NCBI GenBank assembly: GCA_033675265.1
Contig: JAUJYZ010001166.1
Span: forward strand, 135,001-199,000
Length of the DNA: 64,000 bases
Source of the DNA: Actinostola sp. cb2023
Taxonomy: Eukaryota > Cnidaria > Anthozoa > Actiniaria > Actinostolidae
Direction: 5' to 3'
The position numbers and the translations under genes were made by a program. The notes under the pieces were generated by a model, which was not told where the DNA came from, did no database searches, and saw only the letters and a program-made list of their open reading frames with translations. Each line of letters begins with the position of its first letter. Within the stretch, counting starts at the first letter, position 1. Shown here in pieces: positions 11,265 through 24,670 of this stretch.

Positions 11265-11880
11265 TAGATGGCAGTTCAACCTATCCAGGTCCCCATGGTG
11301 GAGAGGAATGTATGGTGAGAGATTGATCAGAGATCATTAGACATCTAATACCTTATACAAGATGATGGGAAGGACCTTTGAGCAACTAGAAGCAGTAATC
11401 ATGGACATCGAAAGACACATGAATAACTGTCCCTTAACGTATGGGAAGATCGAGTGATGCTGGTGAAGAGCAGATTTTGACCCCAATGTCATGATCTGGG
11501 GACAAAATACTCAAGAGTTAGAGATACATGAAGACACCAATCTATATGTGCGACTGATGGACAAGAGACAAGATGTGTGGCAGAGATGGAATAAAGAGTA
11601 CATCGACAGTCTTATGGAAAGCCATCGTATCAACAAAGGCATAGGCAAGCACCCTGATGTAGGAGAAGTAGGAGAAGTATAGTACTCATTGATATGGAGA
11701 TGCAAAGAACAGAGGTGAATGGAAGAAAGGACGTGTCATGAGACATATATACATGTATCAGGGGAAGAGATGGTGTGGTCAGAAGAGTAACTCTCCTCCA
11801 CAAGGGCCACCATGGTGTGCTCTCTAGAGCCGAAGGCACCTGTCAACCTCTGGCAAGTACCAATCACAGATATACCAGAG
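11265..11880 (+). pseudogene. Decayed LTR-retrotransposon integrase remnant (BEL/Pao-like)
   Basis: Translation across several frames gives a stretch resembling the integrase C-terminal region of BEL/Pao polyproteins: a PWWRGMY..RLI motif (about 11290), then [20 protein letters not shown] and TY (about 11380-11440), then a DVWQRWNKEYI block (about 11570) as in the segment after the integrase core. A GDVVLI-like motif near 11660 sits in a shifted frame. In-frame stops and frameshifts show that it is dead. No LTRs or reverse transcriptase were found nearby, so it is a fragment. A Gypsy origin cannot be excluded. Confidence 0.65.
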
Positions 11881-12826
11881 TAACGACGAAGCATCAGAAC
11901 AGCAGCAAAGGACACTAGTTCAAGGATACATGCAGATACAGGCTATAGGAAGAAGAGTTGAACGTATAAAGACTTTATTGCCCTGATTTACAAAACTCAA
12001 CTGTATCATTAATTATATAATATAAGACGAAAGTAGAAAATGAACTTTAGTAGCCTTGGTTATGGGGATTTTACATTTTGAAATAATATTTTTTGGGTGG
12101 CCCCCCACTCAAACTTAATAATGCTTTTCAGTGACCCCCCAAAACTACAGACTTTCAGTGGATACTAAATATCATGACTCCCCCTAAAACTATTCCACAG
12201 TAATACATATTTTTCCCCCGAAAGTAAGGGTCCAAGTGTGCAGGATATTGTTACTGGGAAAGCCCTCCTTCATGCAGTAGAGAACCTGCTGATCCATGTT
12301 TTCTATTCTGATTGATGTAAGCGGATGTTCAATCTTGATGGTCCCCCCTTTCTGAGTCTGATATGGTACTAAAAAAATACCTGGCTCATGGACTACATAG
12401 CTGTGACTTGTGAGTAGGTGACTTGCACTAAGAGGTCAAGTGACCCTAACCCCCTTATTAAATCGAACAGCAGTGTCAAAATGAACTCCAGAAATAAAAA
12501 CAGTAAAAGGGCGAAGTTTCAGCTCATAAATTTTATTATTATCTTTTTTTTTTATTATCTTCAGTTTGTCTCAAATTATTATCAATGACTATAAATTTTG
12601 TTACCATTGGTCTTCCTGGTTATTTTACATGGCATTAATAAATGTGATGGCCCAAGTACCGACCAAAATTCCAGTTGGAACCTGGAAATTGCACAGTTGA
12701 AAAACAATATTATTAACTGGACAAATCTGCAGTGAGCGTATATAGCTACCACAGGAAACCCAATGTGTGGGTGTGAGTGAAATCTATCTCATGTGAATGA
12801 ATATATTAATTACAAGTAGGGACTAA
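11881..12826. other. Intergenic stretch, one lone CACAGG motif
   Basis: No gene was seen. CACAGGAAACCCA occurs alone near 12751 without a nearby inverted partner. GGGTGGCCCCCC-type runs occur near 12096-12145. Confidence 0.35.
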
Positions 12827-13015
12827 TGTAGTGTCTATATTCTCCACAACGGCCACCTCGGGAATAAATTTTGTGGCCGTTGTGCAGAGGTGGCCATTGT
12901 GTAGAGGTGGTCGTTCGTTGTGTAGAGGTGCCGGCTGTTGTGTAGAGGTGGCCATTGTGTAGAGGTGGCTATTGTGTAGAGGTGGCTGTTGTGTAGAGGT
13001 GGCCATTGTGTGGAG
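12827..13015. repeat. 17-bp minisatellite (GTGGCCNTTGTGTAGAG)
   Basis: About eight units of GTGGCCATTGTGTAGAG and close variants, best preserved from about 12875 to 13010, preceded by an inverted piece (CTCCACAACGGCCACCTC) near 12840. The same AGAGGTGGCC wording appears near 33240, suggesting a dispersed element. The flank at 13640 (AGAGGTTTGACTGTA) resembles a mariner/Tigger-like terminus. Confidence 0.75.
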
Positions 13016-13120
13016 GTTTTAAAAACAAATAAATGTATGGGCTTGATGGTGGCCGGGACAAAAAACCCTGGCCATTACAGATAGGTGGCCGGTGTGGGGA
13101 GGTGGCCGTTATCCCCCAAA

Positions 13121-13121
<1 letters not shown>

Positions 13122-13153
<32 letters not shown>
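13122..13153. repeat. C32 homopolymer
   Basis: An uninterrupted run of 32 cytosines next to GC-rich repeats. Similar runs are at 33298-33337 and 54072-54101. The length in an assembly is uncertain because such tracts slip during sequencing. Confidence 0.9.
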
Positions 13154-13155
<2 letters not shown>

Positions 13156-13620
13156 GCATACCCCAGGGATTTGTAAGGACCTGTGTTCCAGGGGCGGGGA
13201 CTTTGTACAACAACGTGTTGCCCCGGGGGCGGGGGGGCGGGGATAACTTGACCGAGCGTATAATCAATGGAGGAATTCAAAATAATGGATTTCGCCAATA
13301 AAGAGACTACTTTTGTCGCCGATTGACTTGAAAAACAAGGTCTTGCAAAGTTAAAGGCTTTCTTTGAAAAAAAAGGCAGTGTTTAAGCACATATGACTTC
13401 TTATCTCTACTGTTATGGTCAATAATTATTTCCAAAAGGTGTCTAGCTTGATTATTAAACATGCCGTTTAATATTATTCAATTGTTGGTTGCTTTTTCGT
13501 TGCCCTGGGGCGGGGAATTTGTTATTTCTGGCGGTCCAGGGGCAGGGAATTTGTAGTCCCAAGAAAAAAAAATTACAAATCCCCGGGGGTCAGCCCGGGG
13601 GGGGGGGGATGGTAACAGCT
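13154..13620. repeat. GC-rich inverted repeats (CCCCGGGG type)
   Basis: Several GGGGCGGGGA(A/C)TTTGT blocks lie at about 13190, 13507 and 13540, and an inverted ACAAATCCCCGGGG lies near 13575, followed by G-runs. They look like a dispersed repeat rather than a gene. Confidence 0.5.
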
Positions 13621-14123
13621 GGAATTGATCCATGCATTAGTAGAGGTTTGACTGTAGCATACTATCACGAATCCTGCAATCTGATTGGCTAACATACTCA
13701 CTAATCTATTGCATGATAGATAGTGAGTAGCGAAACAGCCGGCATTTTGAACAAAAACAAAGTGAAAAATCAATAAATATTGGTACAAAATCGAAGGTAG
13801 TATGCTAGTTGGTTTCTACTAAAACAATAAGACTACTCGTCTCATTTTCTATGAGTCAACTCGGCACAGTATATGCACCTTATTGACTGCAATGTTGTAC
13901 TAACTAGATCTAAATAGCTCCAATGGAACCCAAATAGATATTTAGCCCCAGATACATCTTAGGTACATGTGTAGTTAATTTAAGTGGTGTGAGTGTTAGT
14001 ACAATGAAAGATATGAATATGTTATAATTCATGTAGTTTAATTGTATTCAAATGGTACAACATTATAGGATTATATTGTATGATTGCTTTTAGGAGGGAG
14101 AAAGCAGAAAACTTAATTAAATT

Positions 14124-14168
14124 ATGTCAAGTGATCAAGACGAGCTAGCAAATAAGCTAGAAAAGTTG
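14124..14168 (+). CDS. Candidate first coding exon (uncertain)
   Basis: ATG at 14124 opens 15 codons (MSSDQDELANKLEKL) up to a good donor, G|GTAAGA, at 14169. Composition and position suit the start of the HDAC gene downstream. However, this exon ends in phase 0 while the first certain HDAC exon (16054) needs two bases carried over. A further small exon would be required, or this is not part of that gene. Confidence 0.35.
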
Positions 14169-14319
14169 GTAAGACATTAAATGGTGACAAATTTGTATTT
14201 TTAAATTGAGGTGATCAAGGGAAAAGGGAAAATTCAGGTTTTAACAAACAATATTTATTCATCCAACCAATTGTATCAGTTCATATACAATTTTGCAAAA
14301 AGTTATTTATTTTTTTCAC

Positions 14320-14345
14320 TTATTCATTCATTCATTCATTCATTT
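14320..14345 (+). repeat. TTCA microsatellite
   Basis: A run of TTCA units, followed by related TTTG/TTGA sequence to about 14400. Confidence 0.7.
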
Positions 14346-14534
14346 GTTTGATTATTTGATTCATTTATTTGCTTGATTATTTGTTTGTTTGTTTATGAAT
14401 TCAATATTAAATTGAACAGGGGCATCTGACATTTAGCTGCAAGCTGGCAAAATGTAAGAGCCCTGGTAATAGATCCCTGATAATATAAAAATAATATAAT
14501 TATATTGATTAGTATGTTACGAGTCACCATGGCT

Positions 14535-14536
<2 letters not shown>

Positions 14537-14577
<41 letters not shown>

Positions 14578-14640
14578 ATTTACATAGTGCTTAACCAGCG
14601 CTTTACAATCATACATCTAATTACAAATTATATACACGTG
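14537..14640 (-). mobile_element. LINE/SINE 3' tail with (AAT)n
   Basis: On the minus strand it reads as the common retroposon tail TTGTAAAGCGC...ATGTAAATGT followed by an (ATT)n array (14537-14576 on the plus strand). Related tails occur near 40240 and 55450. Only the 3' end is present. Confidence 0.6.
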
Positions 14641-15052
14641 GCTTTAAATCCATATGTAATTTGTTGTGTTTTCACAGAATGTGCAAAATGGAAAAGAAAT
14701 AGAGAGCAATAAACGGTTGGTTGCCTTTGGATATTGAATAATGTTTTGGAGAGATACAGTATCTATATATATATGTATACCCAGTATGTACTGTATATTG
14801 TACTCATGTAGGTATAAGAGTAACAGAGAGATATTGCATGCTAATGAAGCTAACATGATAACCCTGGCAAAAAAAAATTCACACCCACAAAAGGGCTAAA
14901 TTTGCACTTCCCCATCACACCTGAGTTCCCAACTCAGGTATAAGTTTGCTGTATTTATTAACTTTCAAAACATAAATCTCTTGATTTTTTTTATCTCACG
15001 TGAAACTCAACTGTTATAACTTCAAATACCATAGTATTATCCAACTCACATT

Positions 15053-15318
15053 GCAGACCTGCCAACTCTCCCGGTTTAGCCGGGAGTCTCCAGATTTTGG
15101 ACCTCAACTCCCGGTCTCCCGGTTTGAAGACAAAATCTCCCGGCTAATCACGTCATGACCACGATTTATGGTGGAAAATGTTTTTTTTATTTTTTATTTT
15201 TGGTTCGGAAATGCTTAGGGCTGTCCGCCATTTTGTTTTTGGCATTAAAGCACACTATTTTAGCCAATTTTCCAATCTCAAGATTTGAGGGCTTGGGCCG
15301 CCCGGGTTGGCAGGTATG
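15053..15318. mobile_element. Short non-autonomous element, GACCTGCCAAC ends
   Basis: Inverted ends GACCTGCCAAC (about 15057) and GTTGGCAGGT (about 15305) enclose about 260 bp with a second motif CTCCCGG repeated four times. No coding capacity. The open frame inside (15155-15445) lacks protein-like composition. Confidence 0.55.
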
Positions 15319-16053
15319 CATTGAGAGAAAACATAAATATATATCAGGAAATTTCAAAATGACAGCTGAGTGCCATTTGAATCAGGCATACCAAAACAGT
15401 TCAGTTATATTTATAGTTACGTGCATGAGAATCAAATGCATATAGCCATCTAATATTATAAATGCATATTTATCGTTCATGAATGAAAACATTCATCAAG
15501 GCTGAATTTAAAGTGAAGTATGGAGCCTCGTTGTGTCTCAGTAGTGGGCAATTCCACGGACCAACGAGCTCGATTGGGTGGACAGTTCAGCGACATAGTC
15601 TCTGTACCTGGGATGTGTTGGTTTTCAAGAGCATTCAGCTGACATTCTGTCTCCTTCAGTTAATATTTGGTAGACTGTTCGACTCGTCCATTGACGAACT
15701 TGACATGACTGAGCACATACAATGTACATGTAGCAGAGCTGAAAAACTTTTAGAAATGTCACTGAATCGTTTGTGACCTTGATGAATGCTTCCAGTAAGG
15801 AATAACATTGAGTTTGACATGATTTACTGATTTCCCAAATTCGACGAATTTCATCCAACGTGCGATTGCAGAACCCATGGCATGCACCGCTGGTCATAGT
15901 ATATGCGGGCTCCGAAAAATCATCGGGAATGAATATAATGATACTAACAAAAATCTCAAATTCAGCCAGCATCAAAGATGCCACAGGAAGCCCACCCGAG
16001 ATTAGTTTCGCTGCTCGCTATGCTCGCAGCAATTAATTGTTTTTCATTTTTAG
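15319..16053. other. No gene recognised between 15.3 and 16.05 kb
   Basis: Open frames at 15483-15776 (+) and 15625-15984 (-) overlap and match nothing recognised. A lone CACAGGAAGCCCA occurs near 15975. If the exon at 14124 belongs to the HDAC gene, the missing linking exon should lie here or further upstream. Confidence 0.35.
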
Positions 16054-19000
16054 GACAGGTCTAGTTTATGATGAGCGAATGACAAAACATGTTAATATCT
16101 GGGACAAGTAAGTGAAGTGAACCCTAATTTAAGGCCCTGTCAAACAGCTTCAGCATTTGTTCAAGGTTGATTCAACACTGTTGAAGGTATGTTGAATGAT
16201 GTTGTTCAAAGCTAATTGGTTCCTTTCAACTGTTGAAAGGGAGTGGCATTAATGCTGTCAACGTTAAAGGAGCACTCTCACAGGTAATGCATTGCGCGCC
16301 GTGTTATTGTTTACATACGGGATACTACTTAGATTTGACAAGAACGCACGTAAAAAGTACACGTGAAAAGTTCGCCTTTCGAATTCCGATACGGATCAGC
16401 AATGGCAAGTCCGGAGATCTCCAGAGAAACTCTTCCTTCTCGTGTGGTAAGTAGAAATCCGCCATTTTCGTATCATATGAAAATGGCGCTGAGGGGTTCA
16501 AGGTGCGCAATGCATCATCTGTGAGAGTGCTCCTTTAACATTACAAATTTATCAACAAAGTTAAACAAACGAAGCAGCATGCCGCAGGTCCCTTTATTAT
16601 TATTATTATTAATATATATAATAATAATAATAATAATGTCCTAAAAATGTATGAGAAAATCTCTGAATATCCTTGTATTTCTATATCCTCATCTAGAAAC
16701 CATTCTGAAGTACCAGAGAGGATTTCAAGACCCTACAACAAGCATATTGAGTATGGTTTGCTGGATAGGTGTTACATGATACCTGTAAGTGTATAATAAC
16801 ATGATCGTAATTGTTGCTTAACCCATTGACCGGCTGAAACCACCCGCAAACATCTGTACTGCTTTGAAAAATTCTAACTTTCTGTCAATTGTCGAAACAT
16901 CGATCTCATGGCAGTTATTAGTGACAACTAGTAACTCTTCAAATTTTAACCTCAAGTAAACTGACTTACATCACAGTACAGGTCTGATTTCTGAGCATAT
17001 AGTTCAATTTGTTGAAATTCTTCTTAATTGGACTTCAAAAGATTTTGAAATTCTTGTCATAGTTATGTGATTGGTTCTAAACCTTTAGTAAACCTTTAGT
17101 AAATTGCTAAAAACCTCAAAATACATGTACAATGTAGCTCAGGAGTCAATTAAAAATGCAATGAGTTAAGTTTTCCTTCAAAGTGACATGGATATAAGTA
17201 GAGACCTACATGTAGCCGACACCACATGATCTGAGTTCCCAGAAGCTCAGCTAGCTGTTAGAGAGCACCAACCTGCCTGGCCGGTATGCACATACATGTA
17301 TGTACATGTACACTGTATAATATACATGTAGGTGCATGGCAGTCCAATTTTGCACATGTAATTTCCCAATAATTCAAGAAATCAACTTCATTATTTTATC
17401 AAATTGAAACTCTTCTAGAACTGTCTTTGATAAGAACTGCACGCGCAACACTTAGCTTTGTTATTTCCAGTAACTCCTTTTTTATTTGCAGCCAATGATT
17501 TGCAACATGTCTCCTCAGTAGGCCATCGTGTAGATATAGTAATATACATGTACATGTATGTACATACATGCACTCATCTCTGGTTTGTTTCATCCACAGT
17601 CACGGTTTGCCACTGAGAATGAATTAGCAACATTCCATAGGTAATTTATAAATTATTGCTGTTGTTTCTTAATTAATTATGATGTGGCAAAGGTCCCTCT
17701 TAAGACCAATGTATGCGTAGAAATATTGTTCAACATTCTTCTCGTTTAAAAGCATGGATCGACACCCTGATTTTGGCGTCCAAAATAACAAGATCAGTCC
17801 ACATTAATAAAATTATCAAGAATTATTTTCAAAAAAAATATCTTTAAATAATCTCTGGGGTTTTTTTTGGGAGGGGGATCTATTTTTTGGAGGGGGGAAG
17901 AAGGGTAGCCGAGTGGTGAGAGCAAGTGCTCACCTCTCACGTACCACTGTGGTGCCTAGTTCAATTCCTGGACCGGGCGCTATTATGTGAGTTGAGTTTG
18001 TTGGTTCTCTAATCCTTGCTTCAAGGGTTTTCTAATTCGACCTGGGACAGGACTACAGCTGTATCCTGGACTATCCTATATACTTAATATCGGAAATTTG
18101 TGTATTTATTTTTATAGCACCATTTATTTATTATTATTATTATTATTATTTTTTTTTATCATTTTTTTATTATTATTATTTATTTTTTTATTTTTTTATT
18201 TTACTTTAAGCCCTGTATAGACTCTGTACATTACATTCATGTATATATTATGGGTGAAATACATTAAAGAAGTCACATAACAGTTATGTCATACACTGAT
18301 CATCTTTTAAGATAAAAAACACTATTTTATTATTACATTCTTATTTTCTAATAAAATATTCCAGCACAACACACATCCAGAAAGTGAAAAGTACAAAGGA
18401 TTTGAAACCAAGAGAGCTGTTTCAACTGGGAGAGGATTATGACTCTGTTTACATGAGTGAGGTTAGTATCTTTATGCCAGTGGAAGCTGACTACTTCAGT
18501 AAGGTGAGTGTGGTAAAAAATACTAAAGCAGCAAGCATGAAACAATCTTGAAAGCAAGTGCCACACTTTTCAGTGTACAGTTAGACATGTTTTAGCCGAC
18601 AAAACTGTCATCTTATCATGATCAACCTTGTACTTTTGTTATTAAATTTGCTATTTCTGAGTTGCTCAGGTTTAATTTACAGGAAATTGGTGGGACTGTT
18701 AATTACTGTCTATTTACTGTAAAACATGGGGAAACTTACTTCAACCTTAATGATACATATATACACTGCTGTTCAAACTTGTAGCTTTGACAAAGATGCA
18801 TCCCCTAAAACAGTCCCATAATTTCCTGCTAACAGCAACCCGAAATCATGGTGATTACGTACATGTGTCTAGCTGTTGATGATAATGTACAATGTAGTTC
18901 GTCCGTCAAAACATGTCTGATCTTTGTAAGTTGAAAAGTGTAGGTGCTTAAATGTATTTTCAAGTATGATATTGATATACAGCATGATCACCAAATCTGA

Positions 19001-22000
19001 GTATACTTGAAGTATACATAGAGTATACTTAAAGTGTACTTTTCAAACATGAAGTACATTTGAAGTATACTGCAAATATACTTCCAAATGTGAAGTACAT
19101 TTGAAGTATAGTCATGAAGTACTCTTGATCATGAAGTATGCTTCATATGTACATCTGTACTTCAAATGTACTTACAAATTTGAAGTACATTGTATAGTCA
19201 TGAAGTACTCTTGAAGTATGCTTCATATGTACATCTGTACTTCAAATGTACTTACAAATTTGAAGTACATTTGAAGTATAGTCATGAAGTACTCTTGAAA
19301 TATACTTCAAATGTACATCTGTACTTCAAATGTACTTATACAAATTTGAAGTACATTTGAAGTATAGCTATAGTGATGAAGTTCTTTTGAAGTATCAATC
19401 AATATCAAAACTCATATTTAACAAAATCATTGTAATATATAGATTTAAAAATTAACAGAAGTATATATATCTGAAGTGAAGGGCATCTTATAACATTAAG
19501 CTTAATTATCTCTATTGGTTTTCAAAACTATGTGACTCTATATTTAGGTCAAGTTATGAGTTCATATTCTATCTCCAAATCTGAAAAAGGTTTTTGAAAT
19601 AAAAACCTTGCACTTAATTGAACAGCAGCAAACTGAGATTACTCACTTTTAATACTTTTGATAGCCATTAACTCATCAGTTCATTTGCCTGGATTTTTCC
19701 AAAACTTTCTGCTATTGAACTTTGAACAAGACTGAAGATTATTTATGGGTTTCCTGTGGTAAAGCGCGCACGTGTAGGCCTTGACACAAATATCCGGATA
19801 TTTTTTGAGATATTTAGAAGCTCCTGGGATATTTAGAAAGACACGAGATATTTAGAAAAAAATGTGATATTTTTGGATATTTAGGACTTAATCTTGGGTC
19901 TAAAACCCCAAATGACTACTAAAAACGACCAAAACTCACTGAAAACTAGTGAAATCCAACCAAATCGGCGCTACGGGATCCCTGTGATCCTGGGATCGAG
20001 GTTGGGGGCCGCCCCGCATATTTTCAGGGCTCAAGTACTTCCAGTCACCAATTTGCAGTCGTCCATGTTTTTTAGAGCCGGTTCGACCGAGTTCATATAA
20101 ACTCAAGGCTATTTATTTCCCTTCTCATTATTTGATCTTTTACTACAATGGAAGCCGGTGAAAATAATAATAATATGGATATATAGAGGTTATTACACGG
20201 GTAGTTGTGTAATACGGCTGGATATTTTTACGAGTCGTGCCGTATTTTGGCGAGCCGTAGGCGAGTCAAAATACAAACAGACGAGTAAAAATATCCAGCC
20301 GTATTACACAACTACCCGTGTAATAAATTGTTTATTATACGACAACAAAAAACAAACGTCTTTTTCTCTTTCTTTTTATTTGAGACCGGACAAAACAAGA
20401 AACAAACTGAGCGCGCGCGCGCAAAATTGACGTGTCCGAATTCTAAAACGTGTAATACGCTGTCATATTTGTACTCGTATTTGTACTGTAAGATTACAAG
20501 TTGTGTAATAAATGGGGATATTTAGAGAAATTTTCGAGATATTTAGGATTTTTTTTGGGATATTTAGAGATTTTTCGAGAATTTCCGGAAACATATTTAG
20601 GCCATTTTTCGAGATATTTGTGTCAAGGCCTATACGCACGCGTCTACAAAAAAAGAGCGGGAAAACACGAAGTGTGTTCGAGTTTGTGAAGAAGCTAGAT
20701 CATGTCAAGAAACTGTGGTGTTTTTATTCTTTTTCATGCCGGTAAGAAAGACTGTTTAGCTATTATTGAAGTAAGTAGAACAAGTAAAACAGATTAGCCA
20801 GCTTCTACATGTCTTTCAGGCACATTGGAAGAGAAAAACTTGGATAAAACGACTTGCTGTTAACATACAACCTCGATCTCTATTCGTACTCTCTAGCAAA
20901 TCTGTAAGTACTACAACAATTTTAAATACTAAACAGCTTGTCCTGTAATTATTTGTTGATAAATAAAGATAAAAAGTCAGATAAATGCATTTTACTGACT
21001 AATAGTCTAGTTTAAGCCATTAAATTAGTGTTTTAATTTAGATGAGTTATATGGCCGATTTGAATGACTGTCTTTATTATTTAAGCTTATTTCAAGTTTC
21101 AGGAATACATTGTTCTTCAACAAGCTAATAAAGCCAATCAAAGATATGGTTATATATTTACAGCATTAATTGTTAGCCTGACAAAATTGGTAGACACTTG
21201 TAAAAGCTAATTAAAAGTTCAACAATTTGACTTTGACTATTAAGCTTATAAGTGAACACTTTTACTATGTAAGTTATAAGGCAATTTTATTTTGTTTAGT
21301 TTTATGTATAAGACTTACTTAAAGTAAGCTTATATACTCATCTATGTACTCAGATTTGGTGAGAGAATGTCTATACATACTTTTCCTCAGTTGATGCAGT
21401 CCCTGAAGTACAGTATACTTCAAGTATACTTCTTTTGTACTTCCTAAGAAGTATACTCTTTCTGAAGTATACTTCAAGCGACCCAATTTCAGCATACTTC
21501 AACTATACTTCCTGAAGTATACTTGAAGTACATTTTTATGTATACTTCAAGTATACTCAGATTTGGTGAGGGCGAATCAGCCTAAGATTTTCTGTCTTTC
21601 ATCCATCACACTAGCTGTAGTGTATTTTTACACTTACACGGTGTTAAAGTTTCGTTCTACACACTTGCATGCTATGATCTATTTACAATTTTATCATTTG
21701 GTTTATTAGTGTGCTTGCTACTTGCTTGTTTGTTGGTTTGTTTGTTGGTTTGTTTGCTTGATTGTTGGTGTGTTTGTTTGCTTGATTGTTTGGTTGTGTT
21801 TGATTGTTTAATTGTTTGCTGTTGGTTGATTGTTTGTTTGCTGCTTGGTTGGTTGTTTGTTTGCTGCTTGGTTGGTTGTTTGTTTGCTGCTTGGTTGATC
21901 GATTGTTTGTTTGCTGCTTGGTTGATTGTTTGTTTGCTGCTTGGTTGGTTGTTTGTTTGCTGCTTGGTTGATCGATTGTTTGTTTGCTGCTTGGTTGATC

Positions 22001-24623
22001 GATTGTTTGTTTGCTGCTTGGTTGATCGATTGTTTGTTTGCTGCTTGGTTGGTTGTTTGTTTGCTGCTTGGTTGATTGTTTGTTTGCTGCTTGGTTGATT
22101 GTTTGTTTGCTGCTTGGTTGGTTGTTTGTTTGCTGCTTGGTTGGTTGTTTGTTTGCTGCTTGGTTGATTGTTTGTTTGTTTGCTGCTTGGTTGGTTGTTT
22201 GTTTGCTGCTTGGTTGATCGATTGTTTGTTTGCTGCTTAGTTGATTGTTTGTTTGCTGCTTGGTTGATTGTTTGTTTGCTGCTTGGTTGGTTGGTTGTTT
22301 GTTTGCTGCTTGGTTGGTTGGTTGTTTGTTTGCTGCTTGGTTGGTTGTTTGTTTGCTGCTTGGTTGATTGTTTGTTTGCTGCTTGGTTGATTGTTTGTTT
22401 GCTGCTTGGTTGGTTGGTTGTTTGTTTGCTGCTTGGTTGGTTGATTGTTTGTTTGCTGCTTGGTTGATTGTTTGTTTGCTGCTTGGTTGGTTGGTTGTTT
22501 GTTTGCTGCTTGGTTGGTTGGTTGTTTGTTTGCTGCTTGGTTGGTTGATTGTTTGTTTGCTGCTTAGTTGATTGTTTGTTTGCTGCTTGGTTGGTTGTTT
22601 GTTTGCTGCTTGGTTGATTGTTTGTTTGCTGCTTGGTTGATTGTTTGTTTGCTGCTTGGTTGGTTGGTTGTTTGTTTGCTGCTTGGTTGGTTGATTGTTT
22701 GTTTGCTGCTTGGTTGATTGTTTGTTTGCTGCTTGGTTGGTTTGGTTGTTTGTTTGCTGCTTGGTTGATCGATTGTTTGTTTGCTGCTTGGTTGGTTGGT
22801 TGTTTGTTTGCTGCTTGGTTGGTTGTTTGTTTGCTGCTTAGTTGGTTGTTTGTTTGCTGCTTGGTTGATTGTTTGTTTGCTGCTTGGTTGGTTGGTTGTT
22901 TGTTTGCTGCTTGGTTGGTTGTTTGTTTGCTGCTTGGTTGGTTGGTTGTTTGCTGCTTGGTTGGTTGTTTGTTTGCTGCTTGGTTGGTTGGTTGTTTGTT
23001 TGCTGCTTGGTTGATTGTTTGTTTGCTGCTTGGTTGGTTGGTTGTTTGCTGCTTGGTTGGTTGGTTGTTTGCTGCTTGGTTGATTGTTTGTTTGCTGCTT
23101 GGTTGATTGTTTGTTTGCTGCTTGGTTGGTTGTTTGTTTGCTGCTTGGTTGGTTGGTTGTTTGTTTGCTGCTTGGTTGGTTGTTTGTTTGCTGCTTGGTT
23201 GATTGTTTGTTTGCTGCTTGGTTGGTTGTTTGTTTGTTTGCTGCTTGGTTGATTGTTTGTTTGCTGCTTGGTTGATTGTTTGTTTGCTGCTTGGTTTGGT
23301 TGTTTGTTTGCTGCTTGGTTGGTTGTTTGTTTGCTGCTTGGTTGGTTGTTTGTTTGCTGCTTGGTTGGTTGTTTGTTTGCTGCTTGGTTGGTTGTTTGTT
23401 TGCTGCTTGGTTGATTGTTTGTTTGCTGCTTGGTTGGTTGTTTGTTTGCTGCTTGGTTGGTTGGTTGTTTGTTTGCTGCTTGGTTGGTTGGTTGTTTGTT
23501 TGCTGCTTGGTTGATTGTTTGTTTGCTGCTTGGTTGATTGTTTGTTTGCTGCTTGGTTGATTGTTTGTTTGCTGCTTGGTTGATTGTTTGTTTGCTGCTT
23601 GGTTGGTTGTTTGTTTGCTGTTGGTTGATTAATGTTTGTTTGCTGCTTGGTTGATTGTTTGTTTGCTGCTTGCTTGGTTGGTTGTTTGTTTGCTGCTTGG
23701 TTGGTTGTTTGTTTGCTGCTTGGTTGTTTGTTTGCTGCTTGGTTGATTAATGTTTGTTTGCTGCTTGGTTGATTGTTTGTTTGCTGCTTGGTTGGTTGGT
23801 TGGTTGTTTGCTGCTTGGTTGATTGTTTGTTTGCTGCTTGGTTGATTGTTTGTTTGCTGCTTGGTTGATTGTTTGTTTGCTGCTTGGTTGGTTGTTTGTT
23901 TGCTGCTTGGTTGGTTGTTTGTTTGCTGCTTGGTTGGTTGTTTGTTTGCTGCTTGGTTGATTGTTTGTTTGCTGCTTGGTTGGTTGTTTGTTTGCTGCTT
24001 GGTTGGTTGTTTGTTTGCTGCTTGGTTGGTTGTTTGTTTGCTGCTTGGTTGGTTGTTTGTTTGCTGCTTGGTTGGTTGTTTGTTTGCTGCTTGGTTGATT
24101 GTTTGTTTGCTGCTTGGTTGATTAATGTTTGTTTGCTGCTTGGTTGATTGTTTGTTTGCTGCTTGGTTGGTTGGTTGTTTGTTTGCTGCTTGGTTGGTTG
24201 TTTGTTTGCTGCTTGGTTGTTTGTTTAATTTGCTGCTTGGTTGTTTGTTTGTTTGTTTGCATGATTGTTAGATTATCAACTCATTGTTCTCATAGGATGT
24301 TTATGAGTGTGCTTTATTGGCATGTGGATGCACATTGGAAGCAGTAGAGCATGTAGCAACCAACAAGGTACTGTATAATCCATACTTAATTCCTGTTATA
24401 CAGCATACATTCTGCCAGAATTCATGTTAGAAACAGTTTCTATATCCAAAAATTGATGTTGTATGCACAACCTCATATACATGTACATGTATCCAGTGCA
24501 CACTGCAGCTTATAATAAACACATACATAGTTTCTACTCAGCCTGCACAGTTCCACTGATATATATATAATTATTATTATTATTATTATTATCATCATCA
24601 TCATCATCATTATTATTATTATT

Positions 24624-24670
<47 letters not shown>

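Larger units (their letters stand above)
18988..21569. mobile_element. 2.6-kb element ended by GAAGTATACTT palindromes
   Basis: The left end TCACCAAATCTGAGTATACT and the right end AGTATACTCAGATTTGGTGA are inverted copies, continued inward by many GAAGTATACTTC / GAAGTACATTTG palindromic units (19000-19400 and 21390-21560). No transposase frame is seen. Another element (19780-20640) is nested inside. It lies within the HDAC intron between the exons at 18365 and 24296. Confidence 0.65.

Noticed and set aside
12969..13301. Proline- or glycine-rich frames on both strands
   Set aside because: Translation of C/G runs and GC-rich repeats.
21709..24347. Many cysteine/leucine-rich open frames
   Set aside because: They follow a 23/27-bp repeat without stop codons; unit-length changes shift the frame and the peptides are pure repeat.
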